From CAZFQD01 sp964520885 (lineage in GTDB: Bacteria; Bacillota; Clostridia; Oscillospirales; SIG519): a stretch of 6,178 nucleotides of DNA. Where the stretch lies: assembly GCA_964520885.1 (NCBI GenBank), contig CAZFQD010000125.1, positions 1 to 6,178 on the forward strand. The letters are read 5' to 3'. The notes beneath the pieces are model-generated. The model was given only the letters and a program-made list of their open reading frames with translations, did not search any database and had not been told where the DNA came from. Within the stretch, counting starts at the first letter, position 1, and each line of letters begins with the position of its first letter. The translations under genes and the position numbers were made by a program. Below are positions 6,049 through 6,178 of the stretch, in pieces.

Positions 6049-6178
6049 CTAATTAGTTTTTAAAAACTCAGTTAGATTGGCGAGATAGTTTTTTGCATAG
6101 CATTTTTTTGCGAGTTTGGCAATACTTGGTGTCTGGCAAGTGAGCAAAGGAATGCTAAGCGGGAAAATAGCCGTCAAG
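6049..6178 (-). CDS. Possible C-terminal end of a minus-strand gene (42 codons, 5' end outside window)
   Basis: On the minus strand a frame is open from the window edge to a TAG stop at 6051-6049. It ends in a Lys-rich, potentially helical peptide, with AKLAKKCYAKNYLANL near its end. If real, it is the end of a gene convergent with the dehydratase. Against this, its codons (ctc, ccg, ttc, gcc) differ from the strong A/T-third-position habit of the other genes, it is short, it matches no family I recognise, and the same bases form the long hairpin described for 6079-6172. It is recorded because there is no better explanation for this stretch, but a non-coding reading is more likely. Confidence 0.18.
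   Translation of the reverse strand, partial: LTAIFPLSIPLLTCQTPSIAKLAKKCYAKNYLANLTEFLKTN
6055..6068. repeat. 14-bp perfect palindrome
   Basis: AGTTTTTAAAAACT is identical to its reverse complement and lies 44 bp after the dehydratase stop codon. It could fold as a weak AT-only hairpin or bind a symmetric protein, but its low complexity in AT-rich DNA makes chance likely. It lacks the G+C stem and following T-run of an intrinsic terminator. Confidence 0.4.
6079..6172 (+). other. Long imperfect hairpin in the 3' intergenic tail; possible structured RNA or palindromic element
   Basis: Read as a plus-strand transcript, 6098-6111 pairs with 6144-6157 over 14 continuous base pairs, two of them G-U. 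After one A-A mismatch, 6089-6096 pairs with 6159-6166 (8 pairs, three G-U). After a G-A mismatch, 6086-6087 pairs with 6168-6169, and past a 4-nt bulge GGC (6079-6081) can pair with GCC (6170-6172). At the tip, ACTTG (6124-6128) and CAAGT (6137-6141) form a small stem with an 8-nt loop. All five G-U pairs become A-C mismatches on the other strand, which favours a plus-sense RNA. The second half is visibly richer in G+C than the genes. I do not recognise a known RNA family. The window ends 6 nt later, so the element may be incomplete. Alternatives are a small mobile palindromic element or chance pairing between T-rich and A-rich stretches. Confidence 0.4.

Noticed and set aside
6157..6178. AAGCGGGAAAATAGCCGTCAAG looks a little like the conserved P element of group I introns.
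   Set aside because: The other conserved elements and the catalytic core would lie beyond the window, no split gene is seen upstream, and the short match can arise by chance. It would need the downstream sequence to test.

Overview
The window is AT-rich (about 30% GC by eye). Its codon use strongly favours A/T third positions (tta, aaa, gat, gaa), its ribosome binding sites are strong AGGAGG or GGGGGAG types, and two of the three complete genes start with TTG. Together these suggest a low-GC Firmicute, most likely a member of the Clostridia. No ribosomal RNA or species marker is present, so nothing finer can be said.

Layout, left to right. Positions 1-1164 (+) hold nearly all of larC, the nickel-inserting enzyme of nickel-pincer cofactor synthesis; only its first few codons are missing. 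Positions 1165-1248 hold a clear sigma-A type promoter. Positions 1249-2529 (+) encode a type Ic aspartate aminotransferase, followed 14 nt later by purB (adenylosuccinate lyase, 2544-3974, TTG start). These two form a tight operon linked by aspartate metabolism. Positions 3975-4094 hold a second promoter of the same form (TTGCAA, 17 bp, TATAAT). Positions 4095-6011 (+) encode a long, membrane-anchored nucleotide-sugar 4,6-dehydratase of the CapD/PglF/WbpM/EpsC group, which starts synthesis of a modified sugar for glycans. Positions 6012-6178 hold no recognisable gene. This tail has a 14-bp perfect palindrome and then, at about 6079-6172, a long imperfect hairpin that is richer in G+C than the rest. 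A minus-strand reading frame also stays open to the window edge.

The genes appear to be three transcription units in the same direction: the end of a larC unit, the aminotransferase-purB operon, and the dehydratase. The aminotransferase can supply aspartate, the amino donor used by PurC and PurA, whose products PurB then cleaves. The dehydratase belongs to an unrelated cell-surface pathway.

This is mostly ordinary core-metabolism sequence, and I see no convincing novel multi-gene system. The points most worth a second look are the structured 3' tail, the close likeness of PurB to the animal enzyme, and the altered first nucleotide-binding loop of the dehydratase.
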